A DNA stretch of 64,000 nt from Bicyclus anynana (lineage: Eukaryota > Arthropoda > Insecta > Lepidoptera > Nymphalidae), in the NCBI RefSeq assembly GCF_947172395.1, contig NC_069093.1, positions 7,661,561 to 7,725,560 of the forward strand, read 5' to 3'. How positions within the stretch are numbered: position 1 is the first letter of the stretch; each line of letters begins with the position of its first letter. Shown here piece after piece: positions 22,482 to 33,497 of the stretch. The notes beneath the pieces were generated by a model. That model ran no database searches, was not told the DNA's origin, and was given only the letters and a program-made list of their open reading frames with translations. The translations under genes and the position numbers were made by a program.

Positions 22482-22812
22482 CATACCTTACCTTACCCTT
22501 ACCTTATCAGCCGATAGACGTTCACTGCTGGAGATAGGCCTCTTGCATGGACCTCCAAGCACATCGGTCTCAAGCCGCCAGCATCCAGCGGCTCCCTGCA
22601 ACCCGCTTGATATCCTCGGTCCACCTAGTAGGGGGTCGACCAACGCTGCGCTTTCCGGTGCGGGGTCGCCATTTTAGCACCTTGGGACCCCAACGTCGGC
22701 TTTTCGAACTATGTGGCCTACCCATTACCACTTCAACTTCGTGACTCGCTGAGCTATGTCAGTGACTTTGGTACGTCTGCGGATCTCCTCATTTCTGAGT
22801 GTTACATGAATA
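22482..22812 (-). pseudogene. LINE reverse-transcriptase ORF, C-terminal remnant
   Basis: Minus strand reads through NEEIRRRTKVTDIAQRVTKL, the usual text before the WQWAGHI-type box of this RT family, then stops and frameshifts. The tail is (GGTAAG)-like at 22,484-22,508. 5' truncated, inactive. Confidence 0.75.
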
Positions 22813-23476
22813 GTTGGAATTATTTGAGTTACTTTGTATGAAAATGTAAAAAAATATAAGTTATCCAGTTTGGCTCCTATAAGTGAAGTCTTCAACAAGC
22901 TGACTAGCTACTCTCGAGCATCCTGTATATATATATATATTATATATATATATCTAAATATTTAAGAGAAATATAAAGTAATATTTGATTATTACTAAGG
23001 GAAATATTGAACAACGTAGCTACAAGAACTCATAATACTCAGGAAGCTGAAAAGACTGCGCTACATATTAAACTGTACCCTACAATAGTTATATCAAAGG
23101 TTTATGGGATATTAAAAATATAGTGCCATAAGCTTTAGTGCTTCTTCTATAAACTTTATTACGAGTCTATTTATTATATAAAAAAATAAGTGAACTACTA
23201 ATACGAAGTACCTACTTGAATAAAAATAAAAGAAGTTTTCTTAAATTATTCGTGTGATAAAAAACGTGTGTGTGTGTGTGTGTTGTGTGTTTTATGTAAT
23301 AAAGATAATATATAGCAGGGGCATGTTGTGGTCAGACCTTCGTGTTTTTAAAAATCTGAAAGATATTCAAGCCAAGTATTTAGGTACGATAGGTTAATGT
23401 AGAGTTTGAATTATGGCGACTTTAGAAAGTAGCAACTTTTAAAGGTTCGGAGAATTAAGGATCCGAGGGTTCTTTT
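22813..23476. other. Unassigned AT-rich sequence with microsatellites
   Basis: (AT)n at 22,926-22,952 and (TG)n at about 23,267-23,290. No gene. Confidence 0.6.
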
Positions 23477-23810
23477 GACGGCCTCTATGGCGCAGTAGAA
23501 TACGCGATGGATTTACATGATGGAAGTCCTGGGTTCGAACCCCGGCTGGGTCGATTGAGGTTTTCTTAATTGGTCCAGGTCTGGCTGGTGGAAGGCCTCA
23601 GCCGAGTCTGGTTACCGCTTTACCGCTTTACCGGCAAAGATAATAGATCGATCGATTTAGCGATTTAGCGTTACGGTACGAAGTCGTGTAGAAACCGAAA
23701 GGGGCCTGGATTTTCATCCTACTCCTAGCAAGTCAGCCCGCTTGCATCTTAGATTGCATCATCACTTACAATTAGGTGAGATTATAGCCAAGGGCTAACG
23801 TGTAAAGAAA
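23477..23810 (+). mobile_element. SINE-B, full length
   Basis: GACGGCCTCTATGGCGCAGT head, B box GGGTTCGAACCCCGG, and a small duplication (CCGCTTTA twice) and insertion in the body near 23,615-23,650. Ends AGGGCTAACGTGTAAAG. Confidence 0.85.
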
Positions 23811-24130
23811 TCATGTCGCCAAACGCCAGTTACTTAGGTTCCTGGTATCTTCACAAATACCATTGAATATAAAGCTGTATATAAAACGCTCGTTTTTACC
23901 TATAGGTAGGTACCACAAATGCTTAAAAAAATGGTACAACCTTTCAGCTTAAGATAACGAAATGTGAAGAAACAGTCGCAAAAGACGGACGACCAATGTA
24001 TTTTTTTTCTTGTTTATTAAAAATACTTTGGGAAAATACCCAACCGAACAAAACAATATAATATTGGAATGGAATTGCCTATCGGCTGGCAGCTATTTAT
24101 TTTATAAATTTCGAGAACATGAAATTTCCA

Positions 24131-24339
24131 TCTATACTAATATTATAAATCTGAAGAGTTTGTTTGTTCGATCGATTGAACGCGCTAATCTCAGGAAAAC
24201 CTGTTTCGACTTGAAAAATTCTTTCAGTGTTAGATAGCCCATTTATCGAGGAAAGCTTATGCGAGGAGGAATTATATATTATCTCCGTATTCTTACGGGA
24301 ACGGGAACCACACGGGCGAAACCACGCGGCGGCAGCTAG
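24131..24339 (+). mobile_element. H2 Helitron-like element, complete
   Basis: TC start after host A (24,130); ends GCGGCGGCAGCTAG before host T. Interior GATTGAACGCGCTAATCTCA with a small insertion (GAAAACCTGTTTCG). Non-coding. Confidence 0.85.
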
Positions 24340-24414
24340 TGTATTTATAAGACCCATAACGTAAAAGAATGTCGATTACGAACCCAAAACACCGACTTAA
24401 AGTTGTAAGTTTAT

Positions 24415-24742
24415 TTATTACTTCTTTTTTTTTTAATTTTTAACAATATAAGTATAAAATACAAAACATTATTAAAAAATTATAAAAAAAAATTCACCCT
24501 CCCGCTGCGGGACATTTGAGTGTCCAAGCAACCGGTGGTCAGGGCTCCAGAGTGAGGAACCTCATCACAATACGCGCCGTCTCAAGAATCACTGCCTTTT
24601 GTATCCGACTCTTGATCCAACAGTTAAGCGAAAGCTTCTTAAGGTGTTGGTCGAAGCTTTTCGCTATAAGACCATTGACTGAAACAACTATCGGAACAAT
24701 AATAGTTGACTCAACATTCCACATGGCGGTAATCTCGGTAAG
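24415..24742 (-). pseudogene. LINE 3' end with ORF C-terminus
   Basis: The minus-strand frame 24,724-24,542 ends ...ETARIVMRFLTLEP with stop TGA at 24,541-24,539. The IIVPIVVSVNGLIAKSFDQH stretch and VILETARI are familiar from the C-terminus of lepidopteran RT proteins. A short 3' UTR and an A-rich tail (T-run on plus at about 24,422-24,440) follow. 5' truncated. Confidence 0.75.
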
Positions 24743-25056
24743 TTTATATTGTTACAAAGAACACAGAACCCCGAATGTACTTTTAACAATATGTACATAG
24801 TCTGTTTGCATAGAACACAATACCAAATTCCCCAAAGGAAAATGACCTTTCCATGATGTTGAAAATTATATTATTCAAGATTATGGTAGTTTACTTGATA
24901 CACGAGCGCCGTTTTCGTTGATTAAATTTATTATATTCCGTAAATACAAGGCAAAGATTGCATTACGCAAAAATAGTGCAGACTGAGTCTATATGACAAG
25001 TAGATAATTTATAACATCCCAAAACCCAGCATATATATTCAATCATTTATATTAAA
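24743..25056. other. Unassigned AT-rich sequence
   Basis: No gene or recognised repeat. Confidence 0.5.
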
Positions 25057-25180
25057 CTAGCGGACGCCCGCGACTTCGTCTGCGTGGAAATCCATATAAA
25101 CTTTCAACTCCTGTTTCACCACTTTAGGGGTTGAATTTTATTTCGTATTATATTATGATAAATTTTCAATGTGTATGTAA
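25057..25180 (-). mobile_element. Helitron-like 3' end
   Basis: CTAGCGGACGCCCGCGACTT on plus after host A (25,056), then CACCACTTTAGGGGTTGAA, also seen in the copy ending at 1513. The 5' part is not traceable. Confidence 0.7.
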
Positions 25181-25448
25181 ATACAATACTTAAAACATTA
25201 TTTTGATAAATCTCGTACGATTCAGCCTGCGTTTGCAATGTAAGCGGAAATAAAAGTAATTATTTACGACATCACATTAGAAACCTCAAAAATAACAGTA
25301 TTTTTCCACTATTTAATGAATGTTATTATACATATAAACCTTCCTCTTCAATCACTCTATCTATTAAAAACAACCGCATCAAAATCCGCATATAAATATG
25401 GTGATTCAATCTTTGCTCAGTCTATAAGTAGATAAGATAGGTAAGATA

Positions 25449-25492
25449 CCGGTCAACTTGAGAACCGCCTGCTTTTTGAAGTCGGTTAAAAA
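25449..25492 (+). repeat. M1 right-end fragment
   Basis: CCGGTCAACTTGAGAACCGC then CTTTTTGAAGTCGGTTAAAA, matching the right terminus of the complete M1 copy at 2798. The rest is missing. Confidence 0.7.
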
Positions 25493-26149
25493 TGAAATTT
25501 TTTAATTTATATTAACATAAAAGGGGTAATGCTAGGAGATACTTTATACATAAAAATATAATACCCTTTGTTTAATATTATTACCCTTTGTGCCACCTAA
25601 TAAAATTTCCGGCATTTTTCATTTTTGAAACCAGAAACTAGTTTTTTGAACTATAAGCAAACAATACAGAACTAAATACTCTATTAGTTTTAGCCGTATT
25701 TCGTATTGGAGATTTAGACTACAACAGCAATATTTTTTTTAAATATAAAAAGAAAAATAAAATATACCTCTTACAACTAAAACTATGAAACAACTATTCT
25801 AAATATAATACAATAACATTAAAGTTAATTAAAAAATGTAACAGAATATGCATCTACAGCACGGAGAAAATGCAAACTAAGTAAAGAGGAATATAAAAGT
25901 TATCTACATTTGAGAAAAGTAACTCCGTGGCTACAAACTTGGGCTTAACATGTGTCGGAGTTAAGTCTGTATTATGAAAGTATAGACGTAATGCTGATCC
26001 AGAGATTATTTTTAACATACTGCGAAAAATGTAATAAATTTTCGTGAATCCAATTTTTTTTTTAAATACAAGTAGCATATATCATACTGACAGAGTTCGT
26101 ACGAGGATGTACTAATGCCATACTTATTTCCTTCAAACAGCATTCATTC
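25493..26149. other. Unassigned AT-rich sequence
   Basis: No gene. A TATTACCCTTTGT motif is repeated nearby (25,560-25,590). Confidence 0.5.
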
Positions 26150-26363
26150 ATTCATTCATTTTCAGGTGATTTTGTTCAGTAGTCGCGCAGTTTTTTGCAA
26201 ATCTCGAGAAACCCTAGATTTTTTCGGAACAAAGAGTATGTGTTAATCCAGAGTAAAGTCTATTACCATTTCAAATTTCAGTCAAATAGGTTCAGTAGTT
26301 GCGGCGTTAAAGAGTAACAAACATCCACACATACAAACTTTCGTATTTTTAATATTAGTAGGA
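26150..26363 (-). mobile_element. H6 Helitron-like fragment
   Basis: Minus strand begins TCCTACTAATATTAAAAATA, as at 43,540. The interior contains TTAATCCAGAGTAAAGTC on plus. The 3' hairpin end is missing. Confidence 0.65.
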
Positions 26364-26369
26364 TTATGC

Positions 26370-26545
26370 TGCCAGGACTTACTCCATACAGAGGAGGGGG
26401 TATGGAGCTTAGACCCATGTTGGTGGACTTAGGGTGATTATCAATTATAGATTCAATAATGACCACAATCAGATGATAATGACGGGACCGTTTACCGTTC
26501 TCTCCGAGGCATGGGGGCTTAACTCCATCAATCCGGAACCACAGG
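26370..26545. repeat. Dispersed repeat fragment
   Basis: AGAGGAGGGGGTATGGAGCT then GTTGGTGGACTTAGGGTGAT and TCTCCGAGGCATGGGGG. Shares its left part with 3596-3760. Confidence 0.55.
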
Positions 26546-27659
26546 AGCCAACGTGGCAGTCAAAGCCATCAAGTATCAATACTGAGTTTCAATCTGGAAA
26601 ATACAGTTAGCAGTGAAAATAAGCACATAAAGTAATAAGCTCACCTGTGTCTCGAGTTAAGGTGTAGAAAAAACAATATAACTTAAAAATCGTAAAATTT
26701 CGGCTAACATATTGCGTTATTTTTGTGTGTTAGGCCTTGGTGTCAGCTATCACAATTCAGAGTATGTCGTAATATTTACGGGACATCCTGTATATCTATA
26801 GAATATCCAATCATGTACCAGGACATTCTGACCTGATAAGGTCACATACTTGAATTGTTTACGAAACCATCCGGTTTGCATTGAACAATAGTTTATAACT
26901 AACTAGGAATAGTTTGTCTATGTGCAGATACATATCGCTCCTACGTCATTCCCATCCTTATGACCTTTACTAAAACCGTGTGTTGCAATTCCGTTTGAAA
27001 TACCGCAGCCCACACATCCTTCTAGATGAAATTCATTGTGAATATTAAGACAGTGTCACAGTAACAGCGATTAAAATTAAGACAGTGTCTATCATTATAG
27101 CTATTGAAATACTATCTTTAATTTATTTATATTTACTTTAATAGCAAACCATAAAATACTATTAAAAATTGATAACTCACTTACTCAGTTGCTATTAAAA
27201 ACAATATCTTAGCACAGTTCTGATGTCTGGCGTTAAAGATAATACCTCTTAACAACGATATCAGGTATTTTTGGAAGTCGGAAAGGTTACGCAGTTTATT
27301 TATCTACATCAGGTAATTAACTACTCTGTGATTACCTTAACCAAGCACTGTTGCTATTGGTGAAAACGATTCAAGGGACATCTAAATGAAATTACTTATT
27401 TACGATAACACTGTTCATCGTTCGTTTAGAACTTTTAAGATTATATCTGTACATTAAATTCAAGCATTCAGCGGCTCGTAGTAAAAAGAGCAAAGTAAGG
27501 TTAAACTGTGAAAGTTTCACATTGAAAATTGCATCATTGAATAGAGAAACTTTCAGCGTTTTATTATGATAATAAGCTTGAAGGTACGATTCTAAAGGTC
27601 ATCATATAAAGATTAGAGTTGGTATAACAGTGTTATCGAATCCATGCCCCTTTCCGGGT
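26546..27659. other. Unassigned sequence
   Basis: 1.1 kb without a gene or a recognised repeat. A short phrase AAGACAGTGTC recurs at 27,048 and 27,079. Confidence 0.45.
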
Positions 27660-27896
27660 TTTAACCCATATTCGGCTCACTGCTGAGCTCGAGTCTCCTA
27701 TCAGAATGTGAGGAGTTAGGCCAATAGTCCACCACGCTAGCCCAATGCGGATTGGCAGACTTCACACACGCAGAGAATTAAGAAAATTCTCTGGTATGCA
27801 GGTTTCTTCACGATGTTTTCCTTTATCGTTTGAGACACGTGTTATTTAATTTCTTAAAATGCACACAACTGAAAAGTTGGAGGTGCACGCCCCGGT
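27660..27896 (-). mobile_element. SINE-A, head-truncated
   Basis: AACCCATATTCGGCTCACTG to GGAGGTGCACGCCCCGG; the tRNA-like head is missing. Confidence 0.85.
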
Positions 27897-28060
27897 AATT
27901 TTATTTTACTCGTATATAACATCGTAAAATAAAATATGTTCTTACTGAATTTCTTCATTTGAAAGGTAACTACATACATTAAATTAATTGTCATTTAAGT
28001 GTTTACTATGGCAAATGAAATTAAAAATTCCAAGTTTAACATAAGACAATCTTCATGATA

Positions 28061-28240
28061 TCTTAAATACGAGTATAAAATGCGAAAGATCATCACCAAA
28101 TTTTCAAAACTGCTTGACGTACAAAGATAAAATTTGGCAGGGAGGTAGCCTGTAAATAGTAGATATCTGATGAGAACGGATTTTGCGATACAACCGGATA
28201 AAGAGGTCTAATGGCGGACGAAGCCGCGGGCGTCCGCTAG
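28061..28240 (+). mobile_element. H5 Helitron-like element
   Basis: From TCTTAAATACGAGTATAAAA to the hairpin GCGGACGAAGCCGCGGGCGT, CCGCTAG before host T (28,241). The interior has AATTTGGCAGGGAGGTAG. Non-coding. Confidence 0.75.
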
Positions 28241-28659
28241 TTATTACAAAAGATAGTCAAATATACTCAGGCATTTTTTAAATTGTAATTGAAGCAGGTG
28301 TTGTAATATAGCAACCAAGATTTAACCAACATTTTAAGAGAGCAAGTATAAAACTTTGAAAAAAAACAAGTCAATAATAATTTAAAACATCCCTTAATAC
28401 ATCATATCAATATAATGCATAACACAGTGGAAATTAATTAAGTATTAATAAGAGAAAAGGAAGCATTTCTTGATATTGTGTAGGCGAGCACAGGGATTGG
28501 TTTGCCGGGGAAACAGCCCAACATAACAAAGAGTAGAAAAGCCCCAGGCTATATTATGATTCGGTAGAATTAAGAAGATACGTATTATTTTCTTAATAAT
28601 TAAGAAAATACTTATTATTTTAAAGCTAAATATGTAAATACTTTATGAAAGATATTATA
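28241..28659. other. Unassigned AT-rich sequence
   Basis: No gene. A tract near 28,566-28,622 repeats AAGAAAATACTTATTATTTT-like text twice. Confidence 0.5.
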
Positions 28660-28861
28660 TCTATACTAATATTATAAAGCTGAAGAGTTTGTTTGTTCGT
28701 TTGTTTGATTGAACGCGCTAATCTCAGGAACTACTGGTCCGATTTGAAAAATTCTTTCAGTGTTAGATAGTCCATTTATCGAGGAAGGCTATAGGCCTAT
28801 ATTATCCCCGTATTCCTTCGGGAACGGGAACCGCGCAGTGAAACCGCGCGGCGTTAGCTAG
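28660..28861 (+). mobile_element. H2 Helitron-like element, complete
   Basis: TCTATACTAATATTATAAAG after host A; ends GCGGCGTTAGCTAG before host T. The cleanest H2 copy in the window, with GGAACTACTGGTCCGATTTG intact. Confidence 0.85.
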
Positions 28862-29016
28862 TTAAAAGATAAATTAAATAACTGAGAAATTACACCATTT
28901 TATACTTTACCTTGGTTCATTCGTCTGGCACGTGTACAACCCGCCCACATTCTTTTTATTCTCGAACAATTTATTAAAATTCTGGAAAACTTACTGTTTT
29001 TCACGAAGAAATATTT

Positions 29017-29528
29017 ATAGACTACAAGCCCTTGAACAAAAATTACATGTGAAATGAACCAACACGCTTAGAAGACTGTTACTATATTAGAAAATAACTC
29101 TGAGCGTCCCGTCATTTCTGAGCGGTACAGGTGGTGAAGAGTAAGGCTTGCGACTCTTATCTTTCGACTCCTGCGCTGTAAATATGTACGGCGTTTACGG
29201 GTGCACAAATACCGTACAGTAATAAAAGACCTATTTTGCTACTGCAATTGTCGACAATTAAAAATTTGTTCTGACTTCCGGCACCACCATTTTAGTACGG
29301 CACTAGGATTTTCAACATTTATTTTTAATCATCTTTAACACTATAACAAAGCCGTACATTGTAATTCATCATTTGCACCTGAGAAATTCCATTCACTTGC
29401 ATACTCACCACTGTACCGCTCAGAAACGATGTGCTCAGAGTTATTTTCTGATATAGTAACAGCCTTCTAAGCGTTATTCACGTTGCTTCATTTCACAGGT
29501 AATTTTTCTTCAAGGGCTTGTAGTCTAT
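29017..29528. mobile_element. Long-TIR fold-back element (about 120-bp arms)
   Basis: Left arm 29,017-29,137 starts ATAGACTACAAGCCCTTGAA and carries TCTGAGCGGTACAGGTGGTG. Right arm 29,405-29,528 is its inverse with scattered mismatches and a few small gaps. The core is about 265 bp and has no coding frame. It has the look of a MITE or half-element. No clear target duplication. Confidence 0.8.
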
Positions 29529-30230
29529 TAGTTATGTAAGCGTAGGATATCACAATACATTAGGGGTTGGGATTATGGTATTTTTATACATGTTAATGCC
29601 GTTGACATGATTTGTCACATAATTTAGTCATTACGTCTATATTACCGTTCACCCCGGTTAGCTAAAGGAGCTGTGAAACGGCCTTGGGGAGGGCGACGAG
29701 AAAAAAAATACGTATATTTTGACAATAAACTTATACCCTCTTTGGATGTGTGCCAAGCTTTTCGAGCCTTTCAATGATTTATAAATAAAATCGTGGTCAA
29801 ACTTCAACGCTCTATTTTTCTTGTGATATAATATGTTATTTATGTGTATTGATTCGCGAAACATACAGTAACTAATGGTAACTGATTATTTTTGTAGTAG
29901 AGTATTTGTATAGTAGTTTTAAGAATAGGAGGGGATGATTTCCCCTGGGTGTGCAACTACTCGTATGGTTACTTTTGCTTTTTTACATCAAGCTACAATG
30001 TATTGCAGTAATTTTAGCCCTCGTTCTAAAAAGAGAGGTTTTATAAGTTTGAAGTGTATGGCAAAACTGTGGCATTGTAGTTTTTAAAGTACGACTTCTA
30101 AAGACGCATTATGATGCGTTTGTTTATTTAGTTAGCTATGTACTATGAAGATCTAAAAACCAATCCTCTACATTTCAAATTAATTGTAAGATATCGGACG
30201 ATGGAAATTATATGACATAATATTCGGTTA
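29529..30230. other. Unassigned sequence
   Basis: No gene supported. A short CCCCGGTTAGCTAAAGGAGC patch at 29,652 is GC-mixed. Confidence 0.45.
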
Positions 30231-30410
30231 CTTAATACGAGTATATAAATGCAAAAGGTCATTCACCACGAAATCTCGAGAACCGCTTGACGTTCAAAAA
30301 CTGAATTCGACAGGGAGGTAGTTTACAGTAGACTTCAGCTAAAAAGGGATTTTGCGACAGGACCTGATTAAGGACATCTAACGGCGGACGAAGTCACAGG
30401 CGTCCGCTAG
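30231..30410 (+). mobile_element. H5 Helitron-like element
   Basis: CTTAATACGAGTATATAAAT start (the first bases differ from the TC rule) to the hairpin GCGGACGAAGTCACAGGCGT then CCGCTAG before host T (30,411). The interior matches 28,061. Confidence 0.75.
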
Positions 30411-30625
30411 TTCTGTATTTCATTTCTCTCTCAACAAACAACAAAATACAAACTTGTGGTTTAAAATATGTGGTTGTAGTTGTTATTGCTAGTCCATAAA
30501 CTTATAAACCTATACGGTAATCACTGGTGACATAATAATCGTTGTTCTGGTTAAGTTCATGACCTTCAACATTTCCAATCGTTTAATTTAAACTGAAATA
30601 TGTGATTGTAGATGTAAATGCTCTT

Positions 30626-30948
30626 GACGGCCTCCGTGGCGCAGTGGTATGCGCGGTGGATTTACAAGAGGAGGTCCTGGGTTCGATCCCCGGCTGGGCA
30701 GATTGAGATTTTCTTAGTTTGTCCAGGTTTGGCTGGTGGGAGGCATCGGCCGTGGCTAGTTACCACCCTACCGACAAAGATGTACCGCCAAGCGATTTAG
30801 CGTTCCGGTACGATGCCGTGTAGAAACCGAAAGGGGTGTGGATTTTCATCCTCCTCCTAACAAGTTAGCCCGCTTCCATCTCAGACTGCATCATCACTTA
30901 CCATCAAGTAAGATTGTAGTCAAGGGCTAACTTGTAAAGAATAAAAAA
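30626..30948 (+). mobile_element. SINE-B, full length
   Basis: GACGGCCTCCGTGGCGCAGT head, GGGTTCGATCCCCGG B box, poly-A end. AAATGCT at 30,616-30,622 and again after the tail (30,949-30,955) is a plausible target duplication. The 60-codon frame over it is only a read-through of tRNA-like sequence. Confidence 0.9.
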
Positions 30949-30955
30949 AAATGCT

Positions 30956-31486
30956 AGTACATAAAACTCAATACCTATTCCTCAGGTAATCAGGTTCTGT
31001 CCTACTCAAAGTCCGATGGGACGCTGCACCGACACAAATAGTGAGACCAGGTGCAAGAGCGATGGCTTTACGAGCTCTCCAAAGCACGAGAGGTTCCGAA
31101 ACTACTGACTCAATCCGACCCGACCCGACTCTAGGCTGCTACTAAATTCTTATTCGGAAAACTCGATAAATTTCACTAGGCCAAACAAAATACCAACGAA
31201 GCTATAAACTACTAAAGTTATAAAATAGTGGTATTTATTTTAATACTAATAAATATTGTAACCTGCTATCACAGTGGCATGTATTGTGTTGACACTACAC
31301 CTTTTATTTGCATGTCAAAAGGGAAAACTAACGTAATAACTCTAAATAGTTTAAAAAACTAAAAAGCACACACTTAAAATTAAAAATATTGAATTTAAAT
31401 CACGTGACTATTTTTTTCGTATTTGATATCCATATCACGGTGGTAGATTTCAAACAGTCAGCCGTTTCTTAACTCAGACAGAACAG
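30956..31486. other. Unassigned sequence
   Basis: No gene or recognised repeat. Confidence 0.45.
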
Positions 31487-31965
31487 ACAGAACTCAGAGC
31501 ATGTGCAAATTTTCATCCTACACGAAGATCGGGAAGTGGGTCAAATTGGGATTCAAAGATTTGTCTTCCCTACATAGTTTAAGTGATTGGGGAGGCCGCC
31601 ATATTGGATTTGTAATGACGTTTCTATGCTAGTCATGTATTGTCATCAGAACTCAGAGCGTGTGCAAATTTTCACCCTACACGAAGATCGGGAAGTGGGA
31701 CAAATTGAGATTCCAATATTTGTCTTCCTTACATTGTTAAAGTGATTGGGGGGGCCGCCATATTGGATTTGTAATGACGTTTCTATGCTAGTCATGTATT
31801 GTCATTAGAACTCAGAGCGTGTGCAAAATTTCATCCTAATCGAAGACTGGGAAGTGGGTCAAATTAAAATTCCAAGATTTTTTTACATACATAGTTACAA
31901 GCTTGGGGAGGACGCCATACTGGATTTGTAATGACGTTTCTTAGCTAGTAATATATTGTCGTCAG
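31487..31965 (+). repeat. Three-unit tandem array, about 160-bp period
   Basis: Units start CAGAACTCAGAGCATGTGCA (about 31,491), CAGAACTCAGAGCGTGTGCA (about 31,648) and TAGAACTCAGAGCGTGTGCA (about 31,806). Units 1 and 2 are very similar; unit 3 is more diverged. Each holds GGCCGCCATATTGGATTTGT or a close variant. Confidence 0.85.
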
Positions 31966-32518
31966 AGCTCACAGCGTATGCCTATGTTACTCACTGATAA
32001 TGCAGCTTTCTAAATGCGAAAGAATTTTTAGAGTCGGTCCAGTAGTTTCGTATTCGTAATAAACTAACAAAATATCAAATCTTTATATCATCAGTTTAGT
32101 TAAAACATTACCAGTAATAAACAAAAATAGATTCTCGTACATGTTCACGCCAGATACAATTCTGCATTTAAAACCACACTCCGTGAAAAGCCCTAGGGGG
32201 GTTTCCGAAGTTTCGATACGGCTAACGAGATTACCTTGTATCCTACTTTTCGATACATACTAAATTTATCTTTAGTAGGTAGTTTCACTAGTAGTTTAAC
32301 TACCACAGGATGAATTGCGTGCTATATAACTTTGTTAATAGGTAATCGTTGCATATTTCATTATACACGAAATCGGAAATACAACAACATGATTTAAACA
32401 TTTTAATAATATGGTTGTTGTATGAACATAACGAAGTAGAACGATGTACGTTATTGAATCTACAGGATGTAGCCCGTTCTACGCCGTAGCGGAGCTACGA
32501 ATACACGTAGCACCTAAT
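31966..32518. other. Unassigned sequence with Helitron scrap
   Basis: 31,978-32,075 has AATGCAGCTTTCTAAATGCG then GTCGGTCCAGTAGTTTCG, a minus-oriented Helitron inner piece. The rest has no gene. 32,470-32,510 carries CTACGCCGTAGCGGAGCTAC, a motif echoed at 39,345-39,375. Confidence 0.5.
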
Positions 32519-32716
32519 CTATACTAATATTATAAAGAGGTAAAGTTTGTAGTGTTATTAGTCGGTAATATCTGGATTTACTGAACTGATTTTGAAAATT
32601 TTTTGACCATTAGAAAGCCAAGTTATTTGTGAATGTCAGCCATATTGTATTTATTGTATTAATATATTATCTTTGAAACGGGAGCTACCTAGGTGAAACA
32701 GCGAGGCATTGGCTAA
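32519..32716 (+). mobile_element. H3 Helitron-like element, complete
   Basis: TCTATACTAATATTATAAAG after host A; ends GAGGCATTGGCTAA (CTRR rule kept) at 32,716. Another element starts at the next base. Confidence 0.8.
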
Positions 32717-32899
32717 TCTAAATATATAAAAGCCAGAGGTACCATCGTCACGAAATATTGAAAACCGGTTGACGTACAAAGATGAAATTTGGCAGCGAGG
32801 TAGTTTATAGTTAGCAGACGTCCGTTATGAACGGATTTTGTATTATATTGATATAGTATTCTTTTAGATTTGTTTAAGGACGGACAGGGCGTCCGCTAG
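32717..32899 (+). mobile_element. H5 Helitron-like element abutting H3
   Basis: Begins TCTAAATATATAAAAGCC at the base after the H3 CTAA, and ends GGCGTCCGCTAG before T (32,900). Interior GATGAAATTTGGCAGCGAGG. The left side of the terminal hairpin is eroded. Confidence 0.7.
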
Positions 32900-33159
32900 T
32901 AATACCATAGTAAACTCGGTGCGAGTTAACTAAGTAATTTATTTCTATTAGACTAAAGTATTCGTAGCATAATATGTCTCACTAGCCGTGTAAATGATGT
33001 AATATGTATTCAATTGCCGCAAATTCCACAAGGTTTCCACCCCGAGAAGGTGTTTCGCCCTACTACTACTCAGAAATTCATTAGCCAAAAGAATAACATT
33101 CTCTATTTTTGATGTGTTCTCAAAGAGGACGGAAATATACTTCTTATACGATTTGTAAT

Positions 33160-33497
33160 TTGGTTAGATTTGGATTCGTTGCTCCAGTGATTTCTTATTA
33201 CAAGGTCTTGGGTTTAATTCTCGGTCGGGCTACGAGATACAGATATTTTTCTTTCTTCTTTGAAATTTTTAGTTTCAAAATTTTCAGTTCGAGAGTTGGG
33301 AAAAATTCTAAAAATTTGGAGCAGACTAACGGATGTTTTTGCAGTTTGCTCCTGAAGAATCGATTTTTAGATTTTTTCGATTATTCTGCTATTTTTGGCG
33401 GAGACAAATCCAACGAATCAAAAACCATGTCATCGGTCCAGCAGATCTCGAGTTATAAGTGTTGTAACAAACCCGACTTTCTTTTATATATATAGAT
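33160..33497 (+). repeat. SINE-like dispersed repeat
   Basis: GGTCTTGGGTTTAATTCTCG resembles a worn tRNA B-box region. The 3' end CAGCAGATCTCGAGTTATAA to TTTCTTTTATATATATAGAT is a phrase I know from lepidopteran repeats. The long open frame across it is accidental. Confidence 0.5.

Noticed and set aside
24516..24800. Plus-strand 94-codon frame
   Set aside because: The opposite strand carries the recognisable LINE C-terminus with its stop and tail; the plus frame is a shadow.
30618..30800. Open frame with VAQWYARW and WVRSPAG text
   Set aside because: It is a translation of the SINE-B tRNA-like head and body; the same peptide appears wherever this SINE is read in that frame.
31487..31965. 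CRISPR array
   Set aside because: Units of about 160 bp are repeated over their whole length, with no repeat-spacer alternation, in a eukaryotic context.
33109..33495. 128-codon open frame
   Set aside because: It runs through a SINE-like repeat with a familiar 3' end and is Phe/Ser/Lys-rich low-complexity; no domain.
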